The notes under the pieces are model-generated. The model did no database searches. It was given only the letters and a program-made list of their open reading frames with translations, and was not told the origin of the DNA. A DNA stretch of 64,000 bases, taken from positions 29,702-93,701 of the forward strand of contig NZ_JAAMPF010000004.1 in NCBI RefSeq assembly GCF_011074795.1. Direction: 5' to 3'. The first letter of the stretch is position 1. Each line of letters begins with the position of its first letter. The position numbers were made by a program, and so were the translations under genes. The stretch is from Marinobacter salicampi. Its GTDB lineage: Bacteria; Pseudomonadota; Gammaproteobacteria; Pseudomonadales; Oleiphilaceae. Below are positions 45,729 through 54,903 of this stretch, piece by piece.

Positions 45729-48113
45729 TTACTTAGCTGCTCTTGCCTTTGCCACCATCCGGTCCGGACGCAACAGGAACCGGGCCAGTGCGGGCAGCAG
45801 CCAAATGGCGCCGATCATATTCCAAAGGAACATAAAGAACAGCAGGAAGCCCATGTCGGCCTGGAACTTGATAGGCGAGAATATCCAGGTCACAACACCA
45901 AGGCCCAGGGTCACACCGGTAAACATGACTGCTTTACCCGTCGAGCGCAGGGTCTCGAAATAGGCATCCTGCAACGTCCTGCCTTCAAGCAGGTAATGCT
46001 CCAGCTTGCTGTAGATGTAAATGCCGTAGTCGACCCCGATACCAACGCCCAGAGCGATAACCGGCAGCGTCGCCACTTTGATGCCGATGCCCGACACCGC
46101 CATGATTGCTTCACACAGGATCGAGGTCAGCCCCAGGGGCACCACGATACAAAGCACGGCCCTGATCGAACGGAAGGTCAGGAAGCACAGGAAACTCACC
46201 ACACCGTAAACGAAGAGCAGCATCATGTTCTTGGCGCTGGCAATGACTTCGTTGGTGGCCGCCTCTACCCCGGCGTTACCGGCCGCAAGCAGGAACGTAT
46301 GCTCTTCGTTGCTGTGTTCGGAGGCAAAGGCTTCAACCTGCTCAACCACAGTCTCCAGGGTTTCGGCCTTGTGATCTTCCAGGAAGACCAGCACCGGTGT
46401 CAGGCTACAGTTGGTATTGATCAGACCAGCCGGAGCTTCACGAATCGATGCGTTGATAATGGTCTGGTTGCGGGAGATCTCGTACCAGTTCCAGTTACCT
46501 TCGTTCAGGGCCTTGGTCACAATCTTCGACACGTCCGCCAAGGAGGCTGATGACTGTACACCAGGCGTGTTCTGAAGCTCCCACTGGAGACGATCCATGG
46601 CGCTCAGGACACTGTACTGGGTGCACTGCTCGACCGGCGTCTTGACCATCACCACAAGCACGTCCGAGCTGGTGGAGTAGTTGTCGATCATGAACGCGTT
46701 GTCCAGGTTATACCTTGAATCCGCACGCAATTCCGGCGCTCCCTGATCGAGGTCACCCACCCTCAGGTCCTGCTTGTAATACAGGCCGAGACCGAGACCA
46801 ACCACTGCGATAAGCAGAGAAATGGGCGCCACGCTGGGGTGCGCAAAGTAGGACATGATGCGCCACTTGCGATCCTGCTTTTCACCGTGGTTCTGTACAT
46901 GACGCACACCACCTTTGGTGATGCCGATGTAGGACATGATCAGCGGGTGGAGCACGAGGTTGGTGATAATGACAATGGCCACGCCCAGGCCAGCGGCGAC
47001 CGCCAGGTCCTTGATGACATCAATCTCAATAAACAGCAGCGTCAGGAAGCCGAAGGCGTCGGAGATAAGTGCCAGCATGCCGGGTATGTACAGGGCCCGG
47101 AACGCAAGCCTTGCTGCCATCATGGGATCGAAGCCCTTGGCGGCCTCTATAGCCATGGCGTTTACGATCTGAACCCCGTGGCTGATCCCGATGGCAAAGA
47201 CCAGGAAGGGCACCAGAACCGAATAGGGATCGAGCCCATAACCCAGTACCCGAAGTGTCCCCAACAGCCAGAACACGGCAATGATCGATGAGAACACAGG
47301 CACCAGCGTGCCGGCCAGACACCGGGAGTACCAGAACAGCAGCAGCGTGGTCAGCAAAATGGTAATGCCGGCGAAGTAGGCAATTGAACCAATGCCTTCG
47401 ATCAGGTCGCCTACTTTCTTGGCGAAGCCAACGATGTGAATCTCGATGTTGGGGTTGTTCTCCCCGTATTTCTGACGGATCTTCTCTTCCAGGTTCTTGG
47501 AGAACTCTGCATAGTTCAGGGGTTCGCCGGTTTCCGGATCTGATTCATATAGCGGTGCATACACCACAGCTGACTTGAAATTGTCAGCTACCAGGCGCCC
47601 TACTTCGCTTGAGCGCAGGATATTCTGGCGCAGCTGCTCGAGGCTATCCCTCGAACCGTCATAGCCATCAGGAATAACCGTGCCGCCCTGAAAGCCCTGT
47701 TCGGTCACCTCGACCCAGCGGACGTTGGCGGTCCACAAGGACTTGAGGCCGGAACGGTCTACGCCGTTAAGGTAGAACACCTCATCGGTGATCTCCTTAA
47801 GGGTTTCCATGTATTCCTGGGTAAATATGTCGCCCTCTTTTACCTCTACGGCAATACGGACGAAGTTACCCAGGTTCTCAAGATCATCCCGATGCTCAAG
47901 CATGTTGACGATGTATGGATGCTCAAGGGGAATCATCCGCTCAAAACTGGCATCCGGCTGGATCTTGATCGCGTTATAGCCCAGGAACAGCGTGAGCAGT
48001 GCAAAGGCGATCAGTATGACCACCCGGTTGTTGAAAATCAGACGTTCAAGGAAGGGCTCAGCCTTCGGTGTCGTCAGGTAATGCTCGCCCTTGTCATGCT
48101 TCGGGTTGGACAT
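45729..48113 (-). CDS. RND/MMPL superfamily exporter
   Basis: A 794-residue protein with two similar halves, each of one membrane segment, a large periplasmic loop and about five further segments (segments near 30-48, 245-385, then 420-440 and 630-780). HpnN/MMPL-like motifs such as GVGIGVDYGIYIYSK near 690 are present. Relatives export hydrophobic lipids. It is the last gene of the DUF1329-YCF48-RND set, which occurs in Pseudomonas and other hydrocarbon- or lipid-using gammaproteobacteria. Export of a hydrophobic product is inferred. Confidence 0.88.
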   Translation of the reverse strand: MSNPKHDKGEHYLTTPKAEPFLERLIFNNRVVILIAFALLTLFLGYNAIKIQPDASFERMIPLEHPYIVNMLEHRDDLENLGNFVRIAVEVKEGDIFTQEYMETLKEITDEVFYLNGVDRSGLKSLWTANVRWVEVTEQGFQGGTVIPDGYDGSRDSLEQLRQNILRSSEVGRLVADNFKSAVVYAPLYESDPETGEPLNYAEFSKNLEEKIRQKYGENNPNIEIHIVGFAKKVGDLIEGIGSIAYFAGITILLTTLLLFWYSRCLAGTLVPVFSSIIAVFWLLGTLRVLGYGLDPYSVLVPFLVFAIGISHGVQIVNAMAIEAAKGFDPMMAARLAFRALYIPGMLALISDAFGFLTLLFIEIDVIKDLAVAAGLGVAIVIITNLVLHPLIMSYIGITKGGVRHVQNHGEKQDRKWRIMSYFAHPSVAPISLLIAVVGLGLGLYYKQDLRVGDLDQGAPELRADSRYNLDNAFMIDNYSTSSDVLVVMVKTPVEQCTQYSVLSAMDRLQWELQNTPGVQSSASLADVSKIVTKALNEGNWNWYEISRNQTIINASIREAPAGLINTNCSLTPVLVFLEDHKAETLETVVEQVEAFASEHSNEEHTFLLAAGNAGVEAATNEVIASAKNMMLLFVYGVVSFLCFLTFRSIRAVLCIVVPLGLTSILCEAIMAVSGIGIKVATLPVIALGVGIGVDYGIYIYSKLEHYLLEGRTLQDAYFETLRSTGKAVMFTGVTLGLGVVTWIFSPIKFQADMGFLLFFMFLWNMIGAIWLLPALARFLLRPDRMVAKARAAK

Positions 48114-48160
48114 TCAAAGACCCTCTTATTCTTTCGGTTCTTGCCACATCAGGGCGTGAT

Positions 48161-49309
48161 TTACAGATTCTTTCCGTTCTCATCGGCGTGGCTTACGCCC
48201 TGCTCGCCAATCAGCACAAGACGGGTTTCCGACACCGGCATCACGTCCATCACACCTTCCCGGTCTGTACGGAAATAGCTTCTGAAGGTTTCGCCCCCTG
48301 TCGTACTGACAAGCACCGCGCCTCCGTTGCCTACCAGAATGATCCTGCCGCCGTCCGTCACAGCGCCGTCATTCAGGGTCGAGGTAGACTCGCCGCCCGG
48401 CACGGTCTTCCAATTTTTCCCCAGGTCAGCGGAGAAGAGGATGTTGCCCCTCAGGCCGAAGGCCAGCATTTCATTGACCTTGCCGGTACCGATAACACCA
48501 AAGAATGAGCCTGTGTACGGTGTTTCCCGGGCATCCCAGGTCTCGCCATTGTCGGCTGACACCAGAACCAGGCCCGCCTCACCAACAATAACCAGTGCAC
48601 CACCGGTCAATTCAGTAATGGCGTTCAGATGATAACCGCTGGGGTTAGCCAGCCTGCCTGTCCAGTCCTGCCAGGTTTCACCACCGTCAGTGGTGCGAAA
48701 GGTCATGCCGTAGGCGCCAATCACAAAACCGTGATTCTCGTCTTCGAACCACACGCCCAGGAAGGGATTGACGGGCCCGATCTCAAGATCGGCCTGCTGG
48801 TTTTCCAGGGAAAACATCAGGTCGTCCAGAGCCCACTCCATATCAGCCTTTTCTTCTTCCGGCGCTTGCTCGATCTCTTCTTCGAACTCAGCAACACGCT
48901 CTTTCTTGGCCTCTATCGCCAGCTCCGCAGCCTGCATTCCGTCCAACTGCAGCTCCCAGGTTTCCCCGGCGTCCGACGAATGGAGTACAGCACCGCTGTG
49001 GCCTACCGCCCAGCCATGGGTTGCGTCAGGAAAGGAAAGCCCGGTGAGGGTAACCGAGACAGGAACCTCTGCCTGGGTCCAGGTAGTGCCCTGATCATCT
49101 GAATAGATAATATGGCCACGCTCACCAACGCTCACCAGCCTGTCACCCGCCCGTGTAATGTCCGTGAGCAGAAATTCGGTTGCAAGCTGGGTTTCACGTG
49201 CTGGCGTCTCCAGCAGATCCCCGACAGCAACCGCCGAAGGAGCAGCTGCAGCAAGGGAAACCCCGAGGCAAACCGCTCCGATAGTCTTGCGCGTTAACCG
49301 TGTAGCCAT
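48161..49309 (-). CDS. YCF48/BNR-repeat periplasmic protein
   Basis: A 382-residue protein with a signal peptide (cleavage near AVA, residue about 28) and a beta-propeller of repeated blades with the pattern DxGxTW (DDQGTTWTQ, DAGETWELQ, DGGETWQDW, DNGETWDAR, DLGKNWKTV). An Glu-rich helix interrupts the propeller at about 125-160. The family is related to the photosystem assembly factor YCF48. Here it is coupled to an RND exporter and probably acts as its periplasmic partner. Confidence 0.87.
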   Translation of the reverse strand: MATRLTRKTIGAVCLGVSLAAAAPSAVAVGDLLETPARETQLATEFLLTDITRAGDRLVSVGERGHIIYSDDQGTTWTQAEVPVSVTLTGLSFPDATHGWAVGHSGAVLHSSDAGETWELQLDGMQAAELAIEAKKERVAEFEEEIEQAPEEEKADMEWALDDLMFSLENQQADLEIGPVNPFLGVWFEDENHGFVIGAYGMTFRTTDGGETWQDWTGRLANPSGYHLNAITELTGGALVIVGEAGLVLVSADNGETWDARETPYTGSFFGVIGTGKVNEMLAFGLRGNILFSADLGKNWKTVPGGESTSTLNDGAVTDGGRIILVGNGGAVLVSTTGGETFRSYFRTDREGVMDVMPVSETRLVLIGEQGVSHADENGKNL

Positions 49310-49354
49310 TCAGATTGCCTTAATAGTGTGAGTTCGGTGATGACCTCCTGACAG

Positions 49355-49392
49355 GACAAATGCTGACGCCCCTTCGGGTGCCAGCATTTGTC
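49355..49392 (-). promoter_or_regulatory. Long intercistronic hairpin between DUF1329 and YCF48-like genes
   Basis: An 11-bp perfect stem (49355-49365 with 49382-49392) continues into a shorter inner GC stem. There is no T-tract, so it is more likely to stabilise or process the mRNA than to terminate it. Confidence 0.7.
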
Positions 49393-49427
49393 GGCCAGAA
49401 AACGTATATTATTCGGAACCTTACGTT

Positions 49428-50816
49428 TTAGCGAACGCTCCTGCGTCGCAGAGAGGCTGGCGAGTAGTAGCGCTTGTTCGGTACGTCGTCGGTGAAGACC
49501 CGGGTTTTGGGCTCTTCGGTGTCGAGGCCAAGCACATGGTATCGCCGTGCCTGCAGATCATGGAACACTTCCAGTGCGGTCCAGACCCCAGGGAGCTCAT
49601 AGTAGTTCTTGAGCATACCCATGGTGACCCGCCAGAGCGCGCCACGACCGTCGTACTGGTCCAGTAGGACGGTGTTCCAGCTGTCAGCATCAATATAGAA
49701 CCTGCGCTTGCCGTAAATATGACGGGCGCCGTCTTTAAGCGTCGCCTCAACCACATGCACCCGGTGCAGCTCCCAGCGGGTAAGTTCCGGGTTCAGATGT
49801 GAAACACCAAGAATTTCAGAGTAAGGCAGGCCCTTTTTGCCAAGGGTATAGTTGTTGTACGGAATGTACATTTCCCGCATGCCTTCATAACGCCAGTTGT
49901 ACCGGTCCAGAGCACCGTTGAAGATGTCGGTGTCGTCCGCTGTGCGCAAGTTATCCGCAGCCGCGATCGGGGAATCGTAACCCAGGTTCGGAGCACGGCG
50001 GACCCGGCGCTGACCTGCGTTGTAGCCCCAGCCATTGCGGGGGTTGACGATCTGGTTCAGGGTTTCATGGACCAGAATGGCGCCACCGGCCAGGCGTGGT
50101 GGTGATTGGGTAAACGAGAGGTAGTAAAAGATGATGTTTTCCAGCTCACTTTCACTGCCTTCCGGATTGTAGAAGTTGAAGAAGGCTTCCTGCTGGGATG
50201 TCACCAGGGAATAGTCGCCACTCTGCTGGACGGCCACTTCACTGGAACGACGGGTAATGGAAATGCCACGCCACCGGGTCAGGTGGTTCCAGATGGCCTG
50301 CCAGGCCTTTTCTTCGTTATTGCCGTGCAGGATCGGAAAGGGGTAGCCGCCAAAAGCGCCGTCCAGACCTTCACCCTCGCCAACGATGGTGGCGCTGGTG
50401 GCGTTTTCACGGGTGTTCTTTTCGACAAATTCGGGCACCGCATGGGTACGCCTGGACTGGTAGACCGGGACCTCAAAGCTGGCAGGGTAGGTATCCAGCA
50501 TCGCCTTCACGCCATCAGACAGAAACTCGCTGTACTGATCGGCATTACGGGCATTGATGGTAAACAGAACCTGGTCGTCAGGAAATGGGTTGATATGATG
50601 CTGGCCGGAGCCTTTATAGCCATCAGGCGCCTCGGTAAGCCCGCCGGTCCAGGCCGGGATGGTGCCTGCCTCGTTGCCGGCCTTTACCGACCCGAAGGGG
50701 GTGAGTTCATCGCCAAGACGTGCTGCTTCGCTACTCGATACCGCAGCGGTCGCAGAAGTACTTGCGACGGACAAAGCGAGAAGACTGCCGAGAAGCCAGT
50801 TCTTGTTGTTTCTCAT
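49428..50816 (-). CDS. DUF1329 outer-membrane/periplasmic lipoprotein-like protein (LolA/LolB-like fold)
   Basis: A 462-residue secreted protein (signal peptide ending near residue 25, ATA-AV). The DUF1329 family shows FGSVKAGNEAGTIPAWTGG near 42-60 and GWGYNAGQRRVRRAPNLGYD near 262-281, both typical. Structural relatives have a half-barrel that carries lipids. It is the first gene of the exporter operon. In most known clusters a DUF1302 gene precedes it; none is found here. Confidence 0.87.
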   Translation of the reverse strand: MRNNKNWLLGSLLALSVASTSATAAVSSSEAARLGDELTPFGSVKAGNEAGTIPAWTGGLTEAPDGYKGSGQHHINPFPDDQVLFTINARNADQYSEFLSDGVKAMLDTYPASFEVPVYQSRRTHAVPEFVEKNTRENATSATIVGEGEGLDGAFGGYPFPILHGNNEEKAWQAIWNHLTRWRGISITRRSSEVAVQQSGDYSLVTSQQEAFFNFYNPEGSESELENIIFYYLSFTQSPPRLAGGAILVHETLNQIVNPRNGWGYNAGQRRVRRAPNLGYDSPIAAADNLRTADDTDIFNGALDRYNWRYEGMREMYIPYNNYTLGKKGLPYSEILGVSHLNPELTRWELHRVHVVEATLKDGARHIYGKRRFYIDADSWNTVLLDQYDGRGALWRVTMGMLKNYYELPGVWTALEVFHDLQARRYHVLGLDTEEPKTRVFTDDVPNKRYYSPASLRRRSVR

Positions 50817-51004
50817 TTTTGGTAACCCTACCTACATGCGTCTGAAAGCCTTTTCGGCTCTAATTGTTATAGTTGCAGTTGTTGTAGATACCAACGCTAC
50901 TAGACCTTCAAAGGTTAGCGTATCGCGGGGCATTGTCCATCGACCGAAAGTGCGATTTTGTATCAGTTCGCAACGCCTTTAACAGACGCTGCGAACCACC
51001 AAAC

Positions 51005-53650
51005 TCAGTCTGCGAGGCTTTTATGGACCACTTCATAAACGTCCGCTGACAGCCCTTCCTTGTCCCTGACCTTCTCGAGGGCAGCTTTCATGCCTTCCCG
51101 GTAGAGGCGGGCAAATTTCCGCCACCGGGTCAGCGGTGACACAAGCCGGGCGGCAATCTGCGGATTGCTGTCATCGAGCCGACAGATCTGCTCAGCAAGG
51201 AACTGATAACCTGAAGCGTCTGGATTGTGGAACTGGACAAGGTTCTGACCGGCAAAGCCGCCGATAACCGAACGAACCTTGTTCGGGTTTTTCCAGTCGA
51301 AGGCCTCATGCTCAAGCAAGGCACGGACATTGGCAAGCCGCCCTGCCCTGGGGCTTGAGGTCTGGATGGAAAACCACTGTTCAATTACCTGCGGGTCCTT
51401 CTGCCATTGCTGGTAGAAGGATTCCAGGGCGCGCTCACGATCATCCTCGAAATCAGAGTTCACCAGCGCTCGCAGGGCCCCTGACTGGTCCGTCATATTG
51501 CCCGCCTCCTGGAATTGCCTGAGGGCGAGTTCGCGGCCTTCGTCGTCATTGATGTGGAGCAGCCAGGCCAAGGCGGTGTTGCGCAGGGCCCGCTGGGCTA
51601 TCGCCTGAGGTGTGAGCTCATAGGGACCGCTCTGGTGGTTACGGTGATAGCAGGCCACCAACTCATCCCGGAGGGTCAGGGCAAGCTCGTTCAGGACCCG
51701 GTTACGGGCGGTATGGATGGCCTGGACATCGGCTTCGTCCGTTATCTCGAACAGGTAAGCCTCGCTTGGCAACAGCAGCATTTTGGCTACCAGCGCCTGG
51801 TCCAGCTCGGCATTGCTGATCAGGGAACGGTAGGCGGTAACCAGCCTTGGCTCTACCGGCGTCTCGGATGGCTTGCCTACCAGCGAATTGATCACATCCA
51901 CTGCCAAGCGCTGACCCGCATCCCAGCGATTAAAGCCGTCCGGGTCGTGGCTCATCAGGAACATCGATTGCTCCCGTGTCCACGGGTAAACCAGGCGCAC
52001 CGGGGCCGTGAAACCCCGCAGCAACGACGGTACAGGGCGTTCCGCCAGACCATGAAATTCAAAGATATGCTCGGCGTCCGTCAGCTCCAGCACGCGTTCG
52101 GTGATCTCCGCCTCATCAGAGGCCGACATCTGCAAAGGAAGGCTATTGCCGTGGCTGTCGAGCAGGCCGACACCGAAGGGAATGTGCTGGGGCAGCTTGT
52201 TCTTCTGGCCCGGTGTGTCGGGGATATGCTGCCTGATGGTAAGACTGTATACGCCCCGGGCACTGTCGTAGTCGTCGGTGACTTTCAGCACCGGCGTGCC
52301 CGCCTGTTCATACCAGAGCCTGAACTGACTCAGATCCCGACCACTGGCATCTTCCATGGCGCGGACGAAGTCATCAGTGGTCACCGCCTGCCCATCGTGG
52401 CGGTCAAAGTACAGGTCACTGCCCTGGCGGAACAGCTCCGGCCCGAGCAGAGTGCGGATCATACGCACCACTTCAGCGCCTTTTTCGTAAATGGTCAGGG
52501 TGTAGAAATTGGTTATTTCCATATAGGAGGACGGACGCACCGGATGGGCCATAGGTCCTGCGTCCTCGGCAAACTGGGCGGTACGCAGCATGGTTACATC
52601 TTCTATGCGTTTGACCGTCGCCGAGCCCACATCTGAGGAGAACTCGGTGTCCCGGAACACCGTAAAGCCTTCCTTCAGGCTGAGCTGAAACCAGTCGCGG
52701 CAGGTGACGCGATTACCGGACCAGTTGTGAAAGTATTCGTGGGCAACGATCGACTCGATGCGCTCAAACGCAATGTCAGTGGCTGTGTCTTCGCTTGCCA
52801 GCACACAGGACGAGTTGAAGATGTTCAGACCCTTGTTCTCCATGGCCCCCATGTTGAAATCGTCAACCGCCACGATCATGAAAATATTGAGGTCGTACTC
52901 CCGTCCGTAAACTTCCTCATCCCAACGCATGGCACGTTTTAGCGAGGCCAGGGCGTGGTCACACTTCTGGGCGTTGCGGGGCTCCACGTACATGCGCAGG
53001 TCGATTTCGCGGCCGGATTCGGTGGTAAACGCATCTTTCTTCTCAACCAGGTCGCCGGCCACCAGAGCAAACAGATAGCTCGGCTTGGGGAAGGGGTCTT
53101 CCCAGGTAACGAAGTGCCGGCCGTCGCCCAGCTCGCCACGGTCCACGTCGTTGCCGTTGGACAGCAGAACCGGATAGTGTGCAAGGTCCGCTTCCACGCG
53201 CGTGCGATACCGGGACATCACGTCCGGACGGTCGGGGAAGTAGGTAATGCACCGAAAGCCTTCGGCTTCACATTGGGTGCAGAACATACCAGAGGACTTG
53301 TACAGCCCTTCCAGACGGGTATTGTTCTGGGGCTCAAGCCAGGTGACAACGTTCAGTTCGAACTCGTCAGGTACCCCGGGAACCACCATCCCGCTACTGC
53401 CAGCGGTGTACTCCCCCTCCTCCAGTGCTCGTCCGTCAAGGGCGGCGCTTTCCAGTTTCAGGAGGCTGTCGCCATCAAGTTCAAACTGGCCGGATCTGTT
53501 CGGGGACTCGGGATTACGCCGCACGCTGAGCGTACTGTGAACCCGTGCGCCTTCCTCGAAGAGCTCAAAGCGCAGATCCACGTGATCCACAAGATACGCG
53601 GGCACCTGATACTCGCTCAGGTAAATGGTTTTTGGCTGGCTGGTTCGCAT
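51005..53650 (-). CDS. pepN: Aminopeptidase N (M1 family)
   Basis: An 881-residue zinc aminopeptidase. GAMEN (268-272) binds the substrate amino terminus, HEYFH (304-308) and Glu327 bind zinc, and the C-terminal alpha-helical domain runs from about 550. This is the standard length of gammaproteobacterial PepN. It is cytosolic and trims peptides. ATG 53650 has GGAG eight bases upstream; the upstream GTG/ATG extension to 53668 lacks one. Confidence 0.97.
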   Translation of the reverse strand: MRTSQPKTIYLSEYQVPAYLVDHVDLRFELFEEGARVHSTLSVRRNPESPNRSGQFELDGDSLLKLESAALDGRALEEGEYTAGSSGMVVPGVPDEFELNVVTWLEPQNNTRLEGLYKSSGMFCTQCEAEGFRCITYFPDRPDVMSRYRTRVEADLAHYPVLLSNGNDVDRGELGDGRHFVTWEDPFPKPSYLFALVAGDLVEKKDAFTTESGREIDLRMYVEPRNAQKCDHALASLKRAMRWDEEVYGREYDLNIFMIVAVDDFNMGAMENKGLNIFNSSCVLASEDTATDIAFERIESIVAHEYFHNWSGNRVTCRDWFQLSLKEGFTVFRDTEFSSDVGSATVKRIEDVTMLRTAQFAEDAGPMAHPVRPSSYMEITNFYTLTIYEKGAEVVRMIRTLLGPELFRQGSDLYFDRHDGQAVTTDDFVRAMEDASGRDLSQFRLWYEQAGTPVLKVTDDYDSARGVYSLTIRQHIPDTPGQKNKLPQHIPFGVGLLDSHGNSLPLQMSASDEAEITERVLELTDAEHIFEFHGLAERPVPSLLRGFTAPVRLVYPWTREQSMFLMSHDPDGFNRWDAGQRLAVDVINSLVGKPSETPVEPRLVTAYRSLISNAELDQALVAKMLLLPSEAYLFEITDEADVQAIHTARNRVLNELALTLRDELVACYHRNHQSGPYELTPQAIAQRALRNTALAWLLHINDDEGRELALRQFQEAGNMTDQSGALRALVNSDFEDDRERALESFYQQWQKDPQVIEQWFSIQTSSPRAGRLANVRALLEHEAFDWKNPNKVRSVIGGFAGQNLVQFHNPDASGYQFLAEQICRLDDSNPQIAARLVSPLTRWRKFARLYREGMKAALEKVRDKEGLSADVYEVVHKSLAD

Positions 53651-53739
53651 GTACGTTTCTCCAGGCAATTGCTTTGTGGTTTAGCTCCAGGTACCCGCGG
53701 CTGAAAAAAAGCCCTGTTGTCGGGACGTCAGACTGACGG

Positions 53740-54573
53740 TCAGTGAACCCTTAGCCGAACGTGATAAGCCGTGTATTTACGAATATTGATCACGCCGGTA
53801 TCCAGCAACAGATACTGACCCTTGATACCCTGCAGAATGCCCTGGACCGTGGGGTTCTTGTCGAGATTGTGAGTCTTGATCTTCTCAGGCCAGACCTCAA
53901 CAGGGTAGCCCAGCGTCAAGACCTCCTTGTTGACCTCTTTCAGGGCGTCGGAGCCATGCTCTGCACGCAAGGCTTCAAGTTCGGGCCGGATCTTTGCCAG
54001 CAATTCGTCCCGGGCCTCGGCCATGTTGATACTGGCCACGCCACCTTTGAGCATGGTACGCCAGTTGGTCCGGTCCGCCACGTGCTGCTTGCAAATGACC
54101 TCCACCAGCCCGGCAAGACGCCTGTTGGCAACCGCCAGCAGGGGCACGGCTTCAATGGCGCCCTGGTCGATCCATCGAGTGGGTACCTGGGAGGCCCGGG
54201 TAATGCCCACCTTGAGGCCCGAGGAGTTCGCCAGGTAGACCACATGGCCGGTCAGACAGTGGGTTTCGCCCCACTCGGGCTCGCGGCACGTGCCCAGATG
54301 GTAGTGGCACCGCTCTGGACTCATTAGGCAGGTGTCACAGGCCGCGAGCTTTTTAAAGCACGGGTAACAGTAGCCCTGACTAAAGCTCTTGTTGGTTTTC
54401 CGATCGCAGTGAATACACCGGATGGTGCCTTCGTAATCGATCTGCACATGGCGCCCGACAAGATCATTAAGCGGAAGACGCGTATCCCCGACTTTCAGGG
54501 TATAGGTCACAGGGTCCCCCGGCTGGGCCGGCATCTTGCTCAGCCGGCCCGATACATCAATAGCTGCAGTCAA
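53740..54573 (-). CDS. DUF2797 domain protein with zinc-finger-like cysteines
   Basis: A 277-residue protein. Residues about 52-95 carry at least eight Cys and two His in zinc-ribbon-like spacing (CIHC, CYPC, CDTC, CHYH, C). The segment after it (VVYLANSSGLKVGITR, about 110-126) resembles the core of GIY-YIG-type domains. Its molecular role is unknown. It is followed upstream by the DUF1315 gene nine bases away, suggesting one transcript. Confidence 0.8.
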   Translation of the reverse strand: MTAAIDVSGRLSKMPAQPGDPVTYTLKVGDTRLPLNDLVGRHVQIDYEGTIRCIHCDRKTNKSFSQGYCYPCFKKLAACDTCLMSPERCHYHLGTCREPEWGETHCLTGHVVYLANSSGLKVGITRASQVPTRWIDQGAIEAVPLLAVANRRLAGLVEVICKQHVADRTNWRTMLKGGVASINMAEARDELLAKIRPELEALRAEHGSDALKEVNKEVLTLGYPVEVWPEKIKTHNLDKNPTVQGILQGIKGQYLLLDTGVINIRKYTAYHVRLRVH

Positions 54574-54582
54574 AGCTTTGCC

Positions 54583-54843
54583 TCAATTAAGAATACGCAC
54601 CGGAGAAGTATCATCGTCCCGACCAGTTTTACTGTCCGCCCGCTTTTTGGGTTCGATATAGCCCACCCGTTCCTGCTCAGGTATGTCATGACGGTTCTCA
54701 TAGTAAATCACGGCCTCAAGACAGATCGCCTTCTGCTCGTCCGAAATCCGCCGGCCATCGGGCCATTTGCCGAGTTCGACCGCGCGTTTCAGGCTGGCGT
54801 AGACCGCCGGGTCCAGCCGTTCGATCAGTTCATCGTAAGTCAT
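54583..54843 (-). CDS. DUF1315 family small protein (YeaC-like)
   Basis: An 86-residue protein with MTYDELIERLDPAVYASLKRAVELG at the start, the DUF1315 signature, and YYENRHDIPEQERVGYI later; a polar C-terminus follows. Function is unknown. GGAGG lies ten bases before ATG 54843; a TTG at 54849 is an alternative. Its upstream region is shared, in the opposite direction, with the Fur box and promoter of the putative sRNA, so it too could respond to Fur. Confidence 0.82.
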   Translation of the reverse strand: MTYDELIERLDPAVYASLKRAVELGKWPDGRRISDEQKAICLEAVIYYENRHDIPEQERVGYIEPKKRADSKTGRDDDTSPVRILN

Positions 54844-54867
54844 GGGCAAATTTCCTCCAAAAAGAGC

Positions 54868-54897
54868 TTGACCCAGTTAAATGATAACGATTATCAT
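54868..54897 (+). promoter_or_regulatory. Sigma70-type promoter of the putative sRNA
   Basis: TTGACC (54868-54873) and TATCAT (54892-54897) are separated by 18 bases; each differs from consensus at one position. Transcription should start near 54904-54907. No ordinary gene follows on this strand. Confidence 0.72.
54882..54896. promoter_or_regulatory. Fur box (7-1-7) over the sRNA promoter
   Basis: TGATAAC-G-ATTATCA matches the 7-1-7 Fur consensus TGATAAT-N-ATTATCA at all but one position, and the symmetry extends to AATGATAA/TTATCATT. It lies in the spacer and over the -10 element, where iron-loaded Fur would repress. Confidence 0.85.
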
Positions 54898-54903
54898 TAT
54901 TAA

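Noticed and set aside
51515..52636. A 373-codon plus-strand frame opposite pepN
   Set aside because: Antisense shadow of a gene with intact catalytic motifs.
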